Source: Myxococcota bacterium (GTDB lineage Bacteria; Myxococcota_A; UBA9160; UBA6930). From it: a stretch of DNA of 64,000 bases. Positions within the stretch are counted from its first letter, which is position 1. Each line of letters starts with the position of its first letter. The stretch spans positions 332,461 through 396,460 of the forward strand of contig JANQOX010000025.1 of NCBI GenBank assembly GCA_028285625.1, written 5' to 3'. Below are positions 42,357 to 50,120 of the stretch, piece by piece. A program made the translations under genes and the position numbers. Under the pieces are notes generated by a model. The model ran no database searches. It saw only the letters and a list, made by a program, of their open reading frames with translations, and was not told the origin of the DNA.

Positions 42357-43595
42357 ATGACGACCGTTTCGGAGATGCGCGCAACCCGCGGCACGAAGAT
42401 CAAGGAAGCCCGCGAAATCCTCGACATCGCCAAGAAGGCGCATCGAGAATTGGACGAGGAAGAGAGCGCAAAGTGGGAAGCTCTCGTGGCCGAGGCCGAC
42501 GAGATCCAGTCGAAGATCGACAACCCCGAGGGCGTCCGGTCGCGGTTCGCACCGGAGCCGGGCGGCGGAAGCCGGGAACGCCGAGAGGGAATGCAGCTCG
42601 CACCGGACGAGAAGCTCTCGGAGCTTCGAGGTGGCCAGGGGCTCCCGGACGGGATCCAGACCCGCGAGTTGTCGTTCGGCCGCTTCATCCGCGGCCTGAC
42701 CACGGGCGACTGGCGCGGGGCGGCAGCCGAGCAGCGCGTGCTCGGTGAGGCCGCAGCCGGGACGGGCGGCGTGTTCGTACCGACTCCGCTGTCGGCTCAG
42801 GTGATCGACCTGGCGCGGGCGCAGTCCCAGGTGGTGCGCGCCGGGGCGCGGACGGTGCCGATGGAGCACGAGACGCTCACGGTCGCCCGGATCGCGAGCG
42901 ATCCCACGCCGGGGTGGAAGGCCGAGAACGCCGAGGGCGTGATCTCCGATCCCACGTTCGACTCGGTGGTCTTCACCGCGCGGACGCTCTTCTGCGGCGT
43001 GCAGGTATCCCAGGAGCTGATCGAGGACGCGCCGAACGCCGAGAGCGCAATCGAACGGACGCTCGCCGAGGCGCTCGGGCAGGAGCTGGACCGTGTGGCA
43101 TTGCGTGGGACCGGGACGGCCCCGGAACCGGAGGGCGTGCTCAACCAGACCGGCATCCAGACGACGGCGCTCGCCGGGGCGCTCGTGAACCACAATCCGT
43201 TCTCGGTCGCGGTGGAGGAGCTGCAGGGCGCCAACTACATGCCGAACGCAGCGATCATGCACCCGAAGCTGGCCGGGGTGATCGATCGGTTCACATCGGT
43301 CGACGGGCAGCCGCGCCTCGGGCCGCCGTCCTTCCAGGCGCTCGCGAAGTTCACCACGAGCAAGATCCCGACCGACCTGGGTGGCGGGTCGGATGAGACG
43401 GAGGCGTACATCGGCGAGTGGCCGAACCTGTGGATCGGCGTCCGCGAGCGACTCCGGCTCGAGGCCTCGATCCATGCAGCCGACGGCACGAGCGGCGCCT
43501 TCCGCAACCTGCAGGTCTGGATCCGGGCTTGGCTGCGCGCAGACGTGCAGCTCGCGCGGCCGAGCTTCCACGTCCTGACGGGCGTGCAGGTCTAG
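42357..43595 (+). CDS. HK97-type phage major capsid protein
   Basis: 412 aa from ATG 42357 (GGGAG upstream). N-terminal about 70 residues are a charged coiled coil (AREILDIAKKAHRELDEEESAKWEALVAEADEIQ) like the HK97 delta/scaffold domain. The capsid fold follows: GTGGVFVPTPLSAQVIDLARAQSQVVRAG, E-loop and GWKAENAEGVISDPTFDSVVF, SQELIEDAPNAESAIERTLAEAL, and C-terminal RPSFHVLTGVQV. A delta domain is normally removed by a prohead protease, but none is encoded in the element. Capsid ownership is a hallmark of capsid-forming satellites. The frame extends upstream to 42288 without a ribosome site. Confidence 0.88.
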   Translation: MTTVSEMRATRGTKIKEAREILDIAKKAHRELDEEESAKWEALVAEADEIQSKIDNPEGVRSRFAPEPGGGSRERREGMQLAPDEKLSELRGGQGLPDGIQTRELSFGRFIRGLTTGDWRGAAAEQRVLGEAAAGTGGVFVPTPLSAQVIDLARAQSQVVRAGARTVPMEHETLTVARIASDPTPGWKAENAEGVISDPTFDSVVFTARTLFCGVQVSQELIEDAPNAESAIERTLAEALGQELDRVALRGTGTAPEPEGVLNQTGIQTTALAGALVNHNPFSVAVEELQGANYMPNAAIMHPKLAGVIDRFTSVDGQPRLGPPSFQALAKFTTSKIPTDLGGGSDETEAYIGEWPNLWIGVRERLRLEASIHAADGTSGAFRNLQVWIRAWLRADVQLARPSFHVLTGVQV

Positions 43596-43896
43596 CGCCG
43601 CCCATTGGGGCAGGGCCGGTCGTCAGCCTTCGCCGCCTCCGGTGTCCGCCGTAGACACGCAGCCTGACGTGGTAAGGCCCCGTGGCCTGAGCGATTTTGC
43701 CGAAGCTCTCAAGCGACCCTGCGTGGCCCGGCTCTTGGCGCTCAAGGCGAGAGAGCGGAAACTCCGATTAGAGCTACGAGCAGCGCCTAACCTACTGTAA
43801 GTTCTCAAGAAATCGCCACGCCTCGCAATCGAGCATGGAGCCCCCATACTTGGGGGCCGCATTGCCAACCCGCCACTCCTCCTAGGCCAGACGCCC
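43596..43896. other. 301-bp intergenic region between capsid gene and cargo cassette
   Basis: GC drops here toward the cargo level (CTAACCTACTGTAAGTTCTC around 43787-43806), a likely promoter zone though I cannot place boxes. It contains the stem-loop at 43840-43857 and no supported ORF. Confidence 0.5.
43840..43857 (+). terminator. Stem-loop upstream of the cargo cassette
   Basis: GCCCCCA, loop TACT, TGGGGGC: perfect 7-bp stem without a T-run. Either ends the capsid transcript or lies in the cargo leader. Confidence 0.45.
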
Positions 43897-44643
43897 TTGG
43901 TAACCATTCGGACCTACAAGACAATCTACCGGGTCGATTTCCCGCCATACTGGGAGATGTTGGACAACATGGGGCGCCTCTGCGAGTTGCTGAACGAAGA
44001 GACCAGCAAAGCGGGCTTTGAGCGTGCTGAGCTAAATGCGAATATCGTCGAGCACAAGATTACGGGTCGCCTGCGGACTTCGAGTGCCGAGAGCCAACTC
44101 ACTCTGTCGATCAAGGCTCTGGATTGCCTAGCCGAGCACAAGAAGGGCGGGTCCGAGACGGGCTCCTTCCACTCCGATCCCGTGTTCGCGCTCGCAGACC
44201 ATGTGATCGCCAGGCTTCAAGCATCCAAGGTCTTGAGTTTTGAGCGAGTTGGAATCAGGTCGTGGATCGTCGTCGAGCGTGAAGGCTTCGGGTTTGAGCG
44301 CATCCGCGACCACTTTGTGAAACGCCTGTCCATTGTTGGGGACAGCATCAAGACGAGCTTCCCAGAGACAGAGGACATCGGCCTCGTCTTCGAGTCGCGG
44401 AACGAGGAAGCCGTTTCAGTGCGAGTCGCTCTTGGTCCCTACAGTGCGGATGAGCGCGCAAAGTACTTCTCAATCGACCACGAAATCGGCGAAGGTCTGA
44501 TCTTGGATGTGGATGTCCGACAGCAGAAGACCGAGATTCCGCGGTTTCGAATGACAGAGGTATCGAAGCGTTGGGAACGGTTGAGCTTGGATGTCGCCAC
44601 TCGGGTTCAAGATAGTCTCGCGCAGGAACTGGAGGCGATATGA
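43897..44643 (+). CDS. Cargo gene A, unknown protein
   Basis: 248 aa from TTG 43897 (start uncertain; first internal ATG is about 60 bases later). Mixed alpha/beta: YRVDFPPYWEMLDNMGRLCELLNE, a central LQASKVLSFERVGIRSWIVVE, and a late LILDVDVRQQKTEIPRF, then a C-terminal helix. Central and late pieces recall the sporadically distributed TIGR04255 family, but too weakly to assign. Lower GC and use of rarer codons mark it as foreign even relative to the element. Its TGA overlaps the ATG of gene B after GGAGG, so the cassette is coupled. Confidence 0.6.
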   Translation: MVTIRTYKTIYRVDFPPYWEMLDNMGRLCELLNEETSKAGFERAELNANIVEHKITGRLRTSSAESQLTLSIKALDCLAEHKKGGSETGSFHSDPVFALADHVIARLQASKVLSFERVGIRSWIVVEREGFGFERIRDHFVKRLSIVGDSIKTSFPETEDIGLVFESRNEEAVSVRVALGPYSADERAKYFSIDHEIGEGLILDVDVRQQKTEIPRFRMTEVSKRWERLSLDVATRVQDSLAQELEAI

Positions 44644-45116
44644 GTGTTCTTGCCGGTGTCACGACCACTGAGTCTGGAGAGCCTTCTTCGGAGCCGATTT
44701 CGATCTCCCGGAGTGCTTGGCCGGCTTCTTCATCCGACGGCGGTGATGTTGGCAGGCCCGATCCGTACGGCGGGCGCATGCTGTCGCGCGACGGCTTTGA
44801 TGCTCTTGCGGGGGCTACGGAGGTCGTCGTGCCTGAGAGGACGGTAAGGGAATTGCGGGGCGTGATTGAAGAGGTTCTCCCAGACGCGGTGAAGGTTGAG
44901 TTCGACGAAGGGGTGTCGGTCGAGTTTCCGAGGCAGCTCTTTGGTGACGCCTCGTTCGTGAGGTATGGGCAGTCCGTGGTCTATTCGATCAATGAGCGTC
45001 CATCCGGGTTGCGCTACCAGCGCTTCGCCCCGATCGCTGCCGAAGCCCCGAATCCCTTCAAGGCCGAAGTCGAGCGTCTCTTGAGTGAGATCCACCCGCG
45101 TCGGAGTAGTGAGTGA
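44640..45116 (+). CDS. Cargo gene B, small unknown protein
   Basis: 158 aa. Ser/Thr-rich, probably disordered first 50 residues, then a compact domain (about 55-135): TVRELRGVIEEVLPDAVKVEFDEGVSVEFPRQLFG and RYGQSVVYSINERPSGLRYQRF, beta-rich and similar in outline to a small barrel. No catalytic motif visible. Start ATG overlaps the stop of gene A; its own TGA overlaps the GTG of gene C. It could be an adaptor, antitoxin or sensor for gene C; all are inference. Confidence 0.6.
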   Translation: MSVLAGVTTTESGEPSSEPISISRSAWPASSSDGGDVGRPDPYGGRMLSRDGFDALAGATEVVVPERTVRELRGVIEEVLPDAVKVEFDEGVSVEFPRQLFGDASFVRYGQSVVYSINERPSGLRYQRFAPIAAEAPNPFKAEVERLLSEIHPRRSSE

Positions 45117-46231
45117 GCCTAACCCTCCGACTCTTCGAAGTCGGGCATGGGGACTCGATCCTACTCGAAGAGAAATTAGGCGACCAGAGTCGCTTCGTCC
45201 TGATCGACTGCAACTCGCGAATGCGCGACGGCGCCCTCCACTGCCCGCCGTTCGAGTATCTCAAGCTCCGGGGCGTCTCCAAGATTGATGCACTCGTGAT
45301 CACGCACCTCCATGCGGACCACTACTTCGGGGTGCATCTAATCCTAGACAGCTTCTCAGTGGGCAAGATCGTTGTTCCGCCCTTTATAAGTCAGAACGAC
45401 AGGATCTTCCGAGAGGTTGTCGAGCAGTACAAGCGCAAGCTCCGCGATGCGGTCGCAAGGAGCTCGAGCAGCACTATTGGCGCGAGGGCTTTGAGTCTGG
45501 CTCGGCTTCTCGCGTTCATCTGTGAGAACGAAGACCTAGTCCAAGAAGGGAAGGGGCCTGAATCCATACTTCGGTTTGCAGGGATAAGTACGTTCGAAGC
45601 GCGCGTGTTGCTCCCCCACAAGAGGATTAAGGGGCTGCTCAACGAACAGTTGCGCACGGGCAAGTTCGATCTGGACTCGTACCCGGGGTGGAACGACGCG
45701 TCGCTCGCGATACTGCTGGAAGTGGAGGGCGTGCGAATTCTCCTAGGTGGAGACTCCACTCTCCCGCAATGGAACGAGCACATGCGGCAGATGAAGCGAG
45801 ACGGGAAGAGTAGTTGGGATGTGGTTGTCCTGAAGGCGCCGCACCACGGATCGGACCACAACAACACCGCGGCCCTGATCAACTATCTATACGGGGTGAA
45901 TCCGGAGGAGCCTGCCGCGATACTTGTGTCGGCTAATGGCAGGAGCCATCCTGGCAGCAAGTTCTATCAGCTCGTCAAGGAGAGTGGGCTCACCCCATAC
46001 TGCACCAACCTTTCAACAAGCTGCGCGGACCAAGCACTTGAGGACCTGGATAACTTCCCTGCCGAGATGCGACAGTTCCTGATGCACTATCCAGTCAATC
46101 GGGGCTCTGCACGCTGCCAGGGCGACGTCGTCGTGCGGGTCAACAACGGAAGGGCCGAGCTCTTCAATACGACTGGACACCCTTGTGTGTACGACGACAT
46201 GGCGTCGCGAGCCGCTTGGAGCGGGCCGTAG
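45113..46231 (+). CDS. Cargo gene C, ComEC-like metallo-beta-lactamase-fold hydrolase
   Basis: 372 aa, cytoplasmic (no signal or membrane segment). MBL fold of the ComEC/Rec2 soluble-domain type: opening LRLFEVGHGDSILLEE, metal motif VITHLHADHYFG (HxHxDH) near residue 63, ILLGGDS, KAPHHGSDHN near 243 and SANGRSHPG. An insertion with helices (about 95-180) is larger than in minimal ComEC domains. Such enzymes cleave nucleic acids or phosphodiesters. MBL effectors occur in defence systems (AVAST type I Avs1a), but the protease and STAND NTPase of that system are not here. GTG start coupled to gene B. Last gene before attR. Confidence 0.8.
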   Translation: MSLTLRLFEVGHGDSILLEEKLGDQSRFVLIDCNSRMRDGALHCPPFEYLKLRGVSKIDALVITHLHADHYFGVHLILDSFSVGKIVVPPFISQNDRIFREVVEQYKRKLRDAVARSSSSTIGARALSLARLLAFICENEDLVQEGKGPESILRFAGISTFEARVLLPHKRIKGLLNEQLRTGKFDLDSYPGWNDASLAILLEVEGVRILLGGDSTLPQWNEHMRQMKRDGKSSWDVVVLKAPHHGSDHNNTAALINYLYGVNPEEPAAILVSANGRSHPGSKFYQLVKESGLTPYCTNLSTSCADQALEDLDNFPAEMRQFLMHYPVNRGSARCQGDVVVRVNNGRAELFNTTGHPCVYDDMASRAAWSGP

Positions 46232-46311
46232 GACCGGGGTTCTACGCTGCAGACGCTAGTCGCTTAGCTAGCCTCATTTGCCCTAGCTGTGACCGATCCG
46301 TTACCGCGGCT

Positions 46312-46338
46312 ACGCCAAGCCAGTTTTCCTCTTGGCGT
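46312..46338 (+). terminator. Stem-loop after the cargo cassette
   Basis: ACGCCAAG, 11-nt T-containing loop, CTTGGCGT. It lies 80 bp after gene C and 24 bp before attR, a likely end for the cassette transcript. Confidence 0.45.
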
Positions 46339-46361
46339 CAGTGGTTTGCGGAGCAACGGTG

Positions 46362-46424
46362 CTGAATGGGGTTCAGGAGGTCGGGAGTTCGAATCTCCCC
46401 GGCCCGACCAATCGGAAGCCGCAA
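46362..46424. repeat. attR, 63-bp direct repeat (tRNA-Pro 3' fragment)
   Basis: Exact copy of 37011-37073. It carries only the anticodon arm to CCA part of tRNA-Pro, with unrelated sequence in place of the acceptor 5' strand and D-arm, so it is not a second tRNA gene. Confidence 0.93.
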
Positions 46425-46475
46425 TCGAGCGGCGCGTGTCCCGGCCCCCTTCGCTTGCGCTGGATCTGGCTCCGC

Positions 46476-47867
46476 TCAGGCGGAACCGTCGGTAGCCGAG
46501 CCCTGCCGGGCGTCGGCCTGGGCGCGGGCAGCGCGGTGCGCGTGCTCGGTCAGGGCGAAGCGCGTGACGAGCGCCAGGGCGCCCAGGTGCAGCACGAAGG
46601 GGTAGGCCGCGGCCAGGAGCCGCATCCCGAGAATCGTGGTCTCGCCCTGCTCGGCGTTCGGGACGAAGCCCGTCAGTGCCAGCATCATGCCCGTGGCCCA
46701 GATCGAGACGCCCCCGGCACCCTTCTGCGCGAAGTTCCAGGTGGCGAAGTACGAGCCTTCCTTGCGCTCGCCCGTTTGCGCTTCGTCCCAGTCCACCACG
46801 TCGGCCTTGAGCGAGGGCCCCACGACTGATCCGCAGCCGTTCATCAGGCCAAAGCTGATGGTGACGAGGGTGAGCGGCACGAGGTCGCCCTCGCCCAGGA
46901 AGAAGAGCGCGGCGAACAAGGCGGTCTTGACCGCGATCGACCAGAACCAGACCCGCTTCTTGCCGAACCGGCGCGAGATTGCGATCCAGAGCGGGATCGA
47001 GACCATGCCCGCGCCGATCGCCCCGAAGAGGTAGATGGCCGTGCTACCCGGGGTCTTGAGTACGTAGTCCGAGAGGTACGGGAGCAGGCCGACCAGCGCC
47101 GAGAACCCGAGCTGCTCCAGGAAGAAGACGCCGATCAGGATGCGGGAGTGCGGGTTGCGAAGGACGTCGCCGAACGCGCGCCATGGGTTGGCGCCGCCGC
47201 GGCCCTGAAATTCGGAGCGCTCGCGTAGGAACACGGCGGCGACCGCGATCAGCACCGTCCCGCCCATGCCCATGGCGACCGAGAGCGTCCGGGCGAAGGC
47301 GCGGGGGTCGTCCGAGCGCTCGAGCATCATGAGCGCGCCTGCGGCGGCGAGCATGCCCACGCTCTCGACGATCTGCATGATCCCGAACACGCGTGTGCGG
47401 TCGTGGTAGCCGCGCGAGAGTTCGGCGCCGAGTGCCATGTGCGGCACCCGGAATCCCGTGTAGGCGGTGTAGAAGAGGAAGACGGCTGCCCCGACCCACA
47501 CGGTGAGCGCGCCGCCCTCGAGATCTGCCGGCGGGCTCCAGAGCATGACGACCGAAGCGCCGAAGGGGATCGCAGAGGCCAGGAACCAGGGCCTTCGCCG
47601 CCCGATCCGGGTTCGCGTGCGGTCCGAGAGCCAGCCGACCAGCGGATCGCTGATGGCGTCCCACACGCGGGCGCCGAGCAGGATGGCGCCCATCACGGCC
47701 GGACCCACCAGCAGCACGTCGGTGGCGAACTTGAGGATGTAGAACGAGACCAGCATCCCGGCCATGAACACGCCCAGGACGGGCGAGCTGTAGACGAGGA
47801 TGCGCGGCGTGGGGACGCGTTCTTCGGCCGGATCGGAGGCGGACGGGGTCGGCTCGGATTCGGCCAT
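46476..47867 (-). CDS. MFS_2/GPH-family transporter
   Basis: 463-aa inner-membrane protein with about 12 hydrophobic segments, glycoside-pentoside-hexuronide:cation symporter type (MelB-like). Signature loop WDAISDPLVGWLSDRTRTRIGRRRPW between helices 2 and 3 is diagnostic. Charged tails on both sides are cytoplasmic. Substrate unknown; myxobacterial members are often near lipid or secondary-metabolite genes. The 3' end lies 52 bp from attR and is intact, so the element did not disrupt it. Confidence 0.82.
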   Translation of the reverse strand: MAESEPTPSASDPAEERVPTPRILVYSSPVLGVFMAGMLVSFYILKFATDVLLVGPAVMGAILLGARVWDAISDPLVGWLSDRTRTRIGRRRPWFLASAIPFGASVVMLWSPPADLEGGALTVWVGAAVFLFYTAYTGFRVPHMALGAELSRGYHDRTRVFGIMQIVESVGMLAAAGALMMLERSDDPRAFARTLSVAMGMGGTVLIAVAAVFLRERSEFQGRGGANPWRAFGDVLRNPHSRILIGVFFLEQLGFSALVGLLPYLSDYVLKTPGSTAIYLFGAIGAGMVSIPLWIAISRRFGKKRVWFWSIAVKTALFAALFFLGEGDLVPLTLVTISFGLMNGCGSVVGPSLKADVVDWDEAQTGERKEGSYFATWNFAQKGAGGVSIWATGMMLALTGFVPNAEQGETTILGMRLLAAAYPFVLHLGALALVTRFALTEHAHRAARAQADARQGSATDGSA

Positions 47868-47972
47868 CGGTAGACCCTAACCGGAGTCTCGGGGGCGTCG
47901 ACCCGAACTCTCGGCTGGCCCGCTAGCGTCTGGCGCCAGGCGGGCGTCCCGGGCCCGCGGAGGTCGCACCCA

Positions 47973-48539
47973 ATGGCCTGTGTGGTGCTTCAGCTGCAGG
48001 AGGGAGAGGTCGTCGTCGAGGTGCTCGAGGACGCCGCGCCCCGGGCTGCGGGCTTCTTCCTCGATCACGTCGAGAAGGGCACCTACGACGGGTGCCGCAT
48101 CTACCGCTCGACCCAGCTGGGCGTCGCCGAAGGCCCGCGACTGCTCCAGGGCGGGCCGCTCGCATCTGTTCTGGCCCCCTCGGCCGAGCCAGCCGCCGCG
48201 CCCGTGGTCGAGCCGCCGGCGATCGAGCTCTTCGAGACGACCGAAGAGTCGGGGCTGCGCCACCTGACGGGCACCCTGTCCTTGGCCCGCGATCTGCTGG
48301 GGACGGGCGACGCCATCGCGGAGTGGTTCATCTGCCTGGGGGCGTTTCCCCAGCTCGATGCGGGTGGGCGGAGCGAACCCGATGCACGCGGATTTCCAGC
48401 CTTGGGTCACACGACGGCTGGCCTCGACATCCTCGGCGCGTTCGCACGCCGCCCGACCGACGGCCGCACACCCGTGGATCGATTGCGCGGAGAGATCCTC
48501 TCGGAGCCCATTCCGATCCTCCGGGCCTTCGTGCGCTGA
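47973..48539 (+). CDS. Cyclophilin-like (peptidylprolyl isomerase fold) protein
   Basis: 188 aa matching the cyclophilin barrel: VVLQLQEGEVVVEVLEDAAPRAAGFFLDHVEKGTYDGCRIYR, LLQGGP, LSLARDLL, AEWFICLGAFPQLD, GFPALGHTTAGLDIL. Kept: the Arg in IYR, Gln in LLQGG and Phe in WFIC of the active site. Missing: the Phe-Met of FMIQGG and a clear Trp/His, so isomerase activity may be weak. No signal peptide, so cytoplasmic. ATG 47973; divergent from the transporter. Confidence 0.72.
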   Translation: MACVVLQLQEGEVVVEVLEDAAPRAAGFFLDHVEKGTYDGCRIYRSTQLGVAEGPRLLQGGPLASVLAPSAEPAAAPVVEPPAIELFETTEESGLRHLTGTLSLARDLLGTGDAIAEWFICLGAFPQLDAGGRSEPDARGFPALGHTTAGLDILGAFARRPTDGRTPVDRLRGEILSEPIPILRAFVR

Positions 48540-48600
48540 GCGCGCGCCGCTCAAGCCCGGCAGCGAATCGATCGATGCGTCCTGGGGAGGGCATCGCTCG

Positions 48601-49359
48601 ATGGCGATCGGCGCATTCGCATCCCTGGCGGTCTTCGTCGTCCTGGTGGGCGTCGTCGGGGTTCGGCTCGCGCTCCTGTTCCTGCGGACGCGGCGCGCGC
48701 CCGAGGGGCTGCTCGGCGCGGGACTGCTGCTGCTGACCCTCTCGATGCCGTGCACCGCCATCGGTCGGGTCCCGGCCATGGCCATGGAGCCGGCCGGGCG
48801 GGTGGCTTTCTGCCTGGGGCTCACGCTCGCCTGGCTGGGCATCGCGCTCCTCATGACGTTCCATCAGGTGGTCTTCCGGTCCGGCCAGCTCGGGGGCCGG
48901 CTCTGGCTCGCCGGCCTGATCCTCGCGAGCGGCGGTTCGGTGGCCTTCATGTCGGCGGCGAACTTTGCCGGCGCGAGTGTGCAGGAGATCGTGGTCACCA
49001 TGCGGCCTGGCACCCTGGTGTTGATGGCCACCCTGTTCCTGTCCTTCGTGGCCGGCGCGCTCGACTCGTTCCGCTACGGCGCGGGCCTCGAGCGAAGGCA
49101 GGCGCTGGGAATCGCACCTGCGGATCCGCTGCTGCGCGACCGCTTCCGGCTCTGGGGCATCGCGAGCACGGCCAGCGCAGCGCTGATGCTCGTGATCGTA
49201 GGGTGCGCACTCGCCGGGATGACGCTGATGCAGGAGCCGCTGCCGCTCGCGGCCCAGGCGGGCGCTGGCACCGTCATGAGCGTGAGCTGGTACCTCACGT
49301 TCTTCGCGCCCGCGCCGTATCGCCGGTTCGTCGAAGCGCGAGCCGCGCGCATCGCCTAG
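48601..49359 (+). CDS. Multi-pass membrane protein of unknown function
   Basis: 252 aa with about seven hydrophobic segments (LAVFVVLVGVVGVRLALLFL; GLLGAGLLLLTLSMP; VAFCLGLTLAWLGIALLM; LWLAGLILASGGSVAFM; LVLMATLFLSFVAGAL; and two near the C-terminus). GGGGAGGG precedes ATG 48601. The frame is open further upstream over the cyclophilin gene end, which I discard. No family recognised. Confidence 0.65.
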   Translation: MAIGAFASLAVFVVLVGVVGVRLALLFLRTRRAPEGLLGAGLLLLTLSMPCTAIGRVPAMAMEPAGRVAFCLGLTLAWLGIALLMTFHQVVFRSGQLGGRLWLAGLILASGGSVAFMSAANFAGASVQEIVVTMRPGTLVLMATLFLSFVAGALDSFRYGAGLERRQALGIAPADPLLRDRFRLWGIASTASAALMLVIVGCALAGMTLMQEPLPLAAQAGAGTVMSVSWYLTFFAPAPYRRFVEARAARIA

Positions 49360-49378
49360 CGCACCCTGGGCGCCGGGC

Positions 49379-50077
49379 TCAACCGGTGGCGCGACGCTCG
49401 GTCTCGCACACGTGGGCGAAGGCCCAGAAGAAGACGAAGCCGAAGGCGCCCACCACGTGCCAGAGGGCGTGCACCGGGATGAACGGCGCCACGATCTGGT
49501 CGTTCGAGGCGGTCGCGAGCAGCAGGCCCACCAGGAAGATCGCCACCACCGTCCAGAGGATCGGGCGCGCGCGGTCGGGGATGCTCGCGCGACGAGCCAC
49601 GTACAGGCCGACGGTCGTGAACGACAGGGCGATCAGGCACGACTCACCCGGATAGAACCCGCCCCACTCACCGAGCGGGACCAGGTAGCGCCGCTCGGTC
49701 GTGGGCAGCCGGTCGTAGAAGTGCCAGGCGACGCCCACCAGCATGGCGAGGGTCAGGAGCAAGCGGCCGCGGCGCACGGCGGGCCCGCGGTAGTACTCGG
49801 CCAGCGCCGCCAGGGCGAGCGCCCACGCCACCACGATGTTGCTGCCGGTGTCGAGGAACGCCCAGAACCAACGCGGGCCGTACCCGCTCACGGTCTCTCC
49901 GAATCCGTGGAGCGTGACGGTGAAGACACCGGTCACGAGCACCATCCACCACGCGAACTCCCAGTGCCGCGGCTGCCGCTGCACCAGCCAGCACAGGCCC
50001 AGGCACGTCGCACCGGCGAACAGCGTGGCGAACCCGGTGACGGTATTGGCGAGCCCGTAGTTGGGTAGCGCGTCCAT
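49379..50077 (-). CDS. Multi-pass membrane protein, possible CREST-type hydrolase
   Basis: 232 aa with about seven transmembrane segments. Polar residues inside helices resemble the CREST superfamily of membrane metal hydrolases (alkaline ceramidases, Per1, adiponectin receptors): TLHGFGE, FLDTGSN with Asp and Ser, and a terminal HALWH (HxxxH). This is my inference from motif spacing, not a database match. ATG 50077 begins MDALPNYGLANTVTGFATL. It converges with the preceding membrane-protein gene. Confidence 0.5.
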   Translation of the reverse strand: MDALPNYGLANTVTGFATLFAGATCLGLCWLVQRQPRHWEFAWWMVLVTGVFTVTLHGFGETVSGYGPRWFWAFLDTGSNIVVAWALALAALAEYYRGPAVRRGRLLLTLAMLVGVAWHFYDRLPTTERRYLVPLGEWGGFYPGESCLIALSFTTVGLYVARRASIPDRARPILWTVVAIFLVGLLLATASNDQIVAPFIPVHALWHVVGAFGFVFFWAFAHVCETERRATG

Positions 50078-50120
50078 GGCGCGCGCCACGGTACCATGAC
50101 GGCACCCGATGCGTGTGGGG

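Larger units (their letters stand above)
37011..46424. mobile_element. Integrated phage-satellite-like element in tRNA-Pro
   Basis: About 9.4 kb between perfect 63-bp direct repeats. All genes run rightward: integrase, unknown, excisionase-like HTH, Rep-like ATPase, unknown, P27-like small terminase, unknown, HK97 major capsid, then a three-gene cargo cassette. Large terminase, portal, protease, tail and lysis genes are absent, so autonomous phage growth is not possible from this content. The first part has host-like GC; the cargo is lower (two 60-base samples at 43921 and 45361 counted at 57% and 50%). Confidence 0.88.

Noticed and set aside
43897..46231. AVAST type I defence system
   Set aside because: It has an MBL-fold protein but neither the trypsin-like protease nor the STAND NTPase that define that system.
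46362..46424. Second tRNA-Pro gene
   Set aside because: Only the anticodon arm to CCA is present; D-arm and 5' acceptor strand are missing. It is the attR copy.
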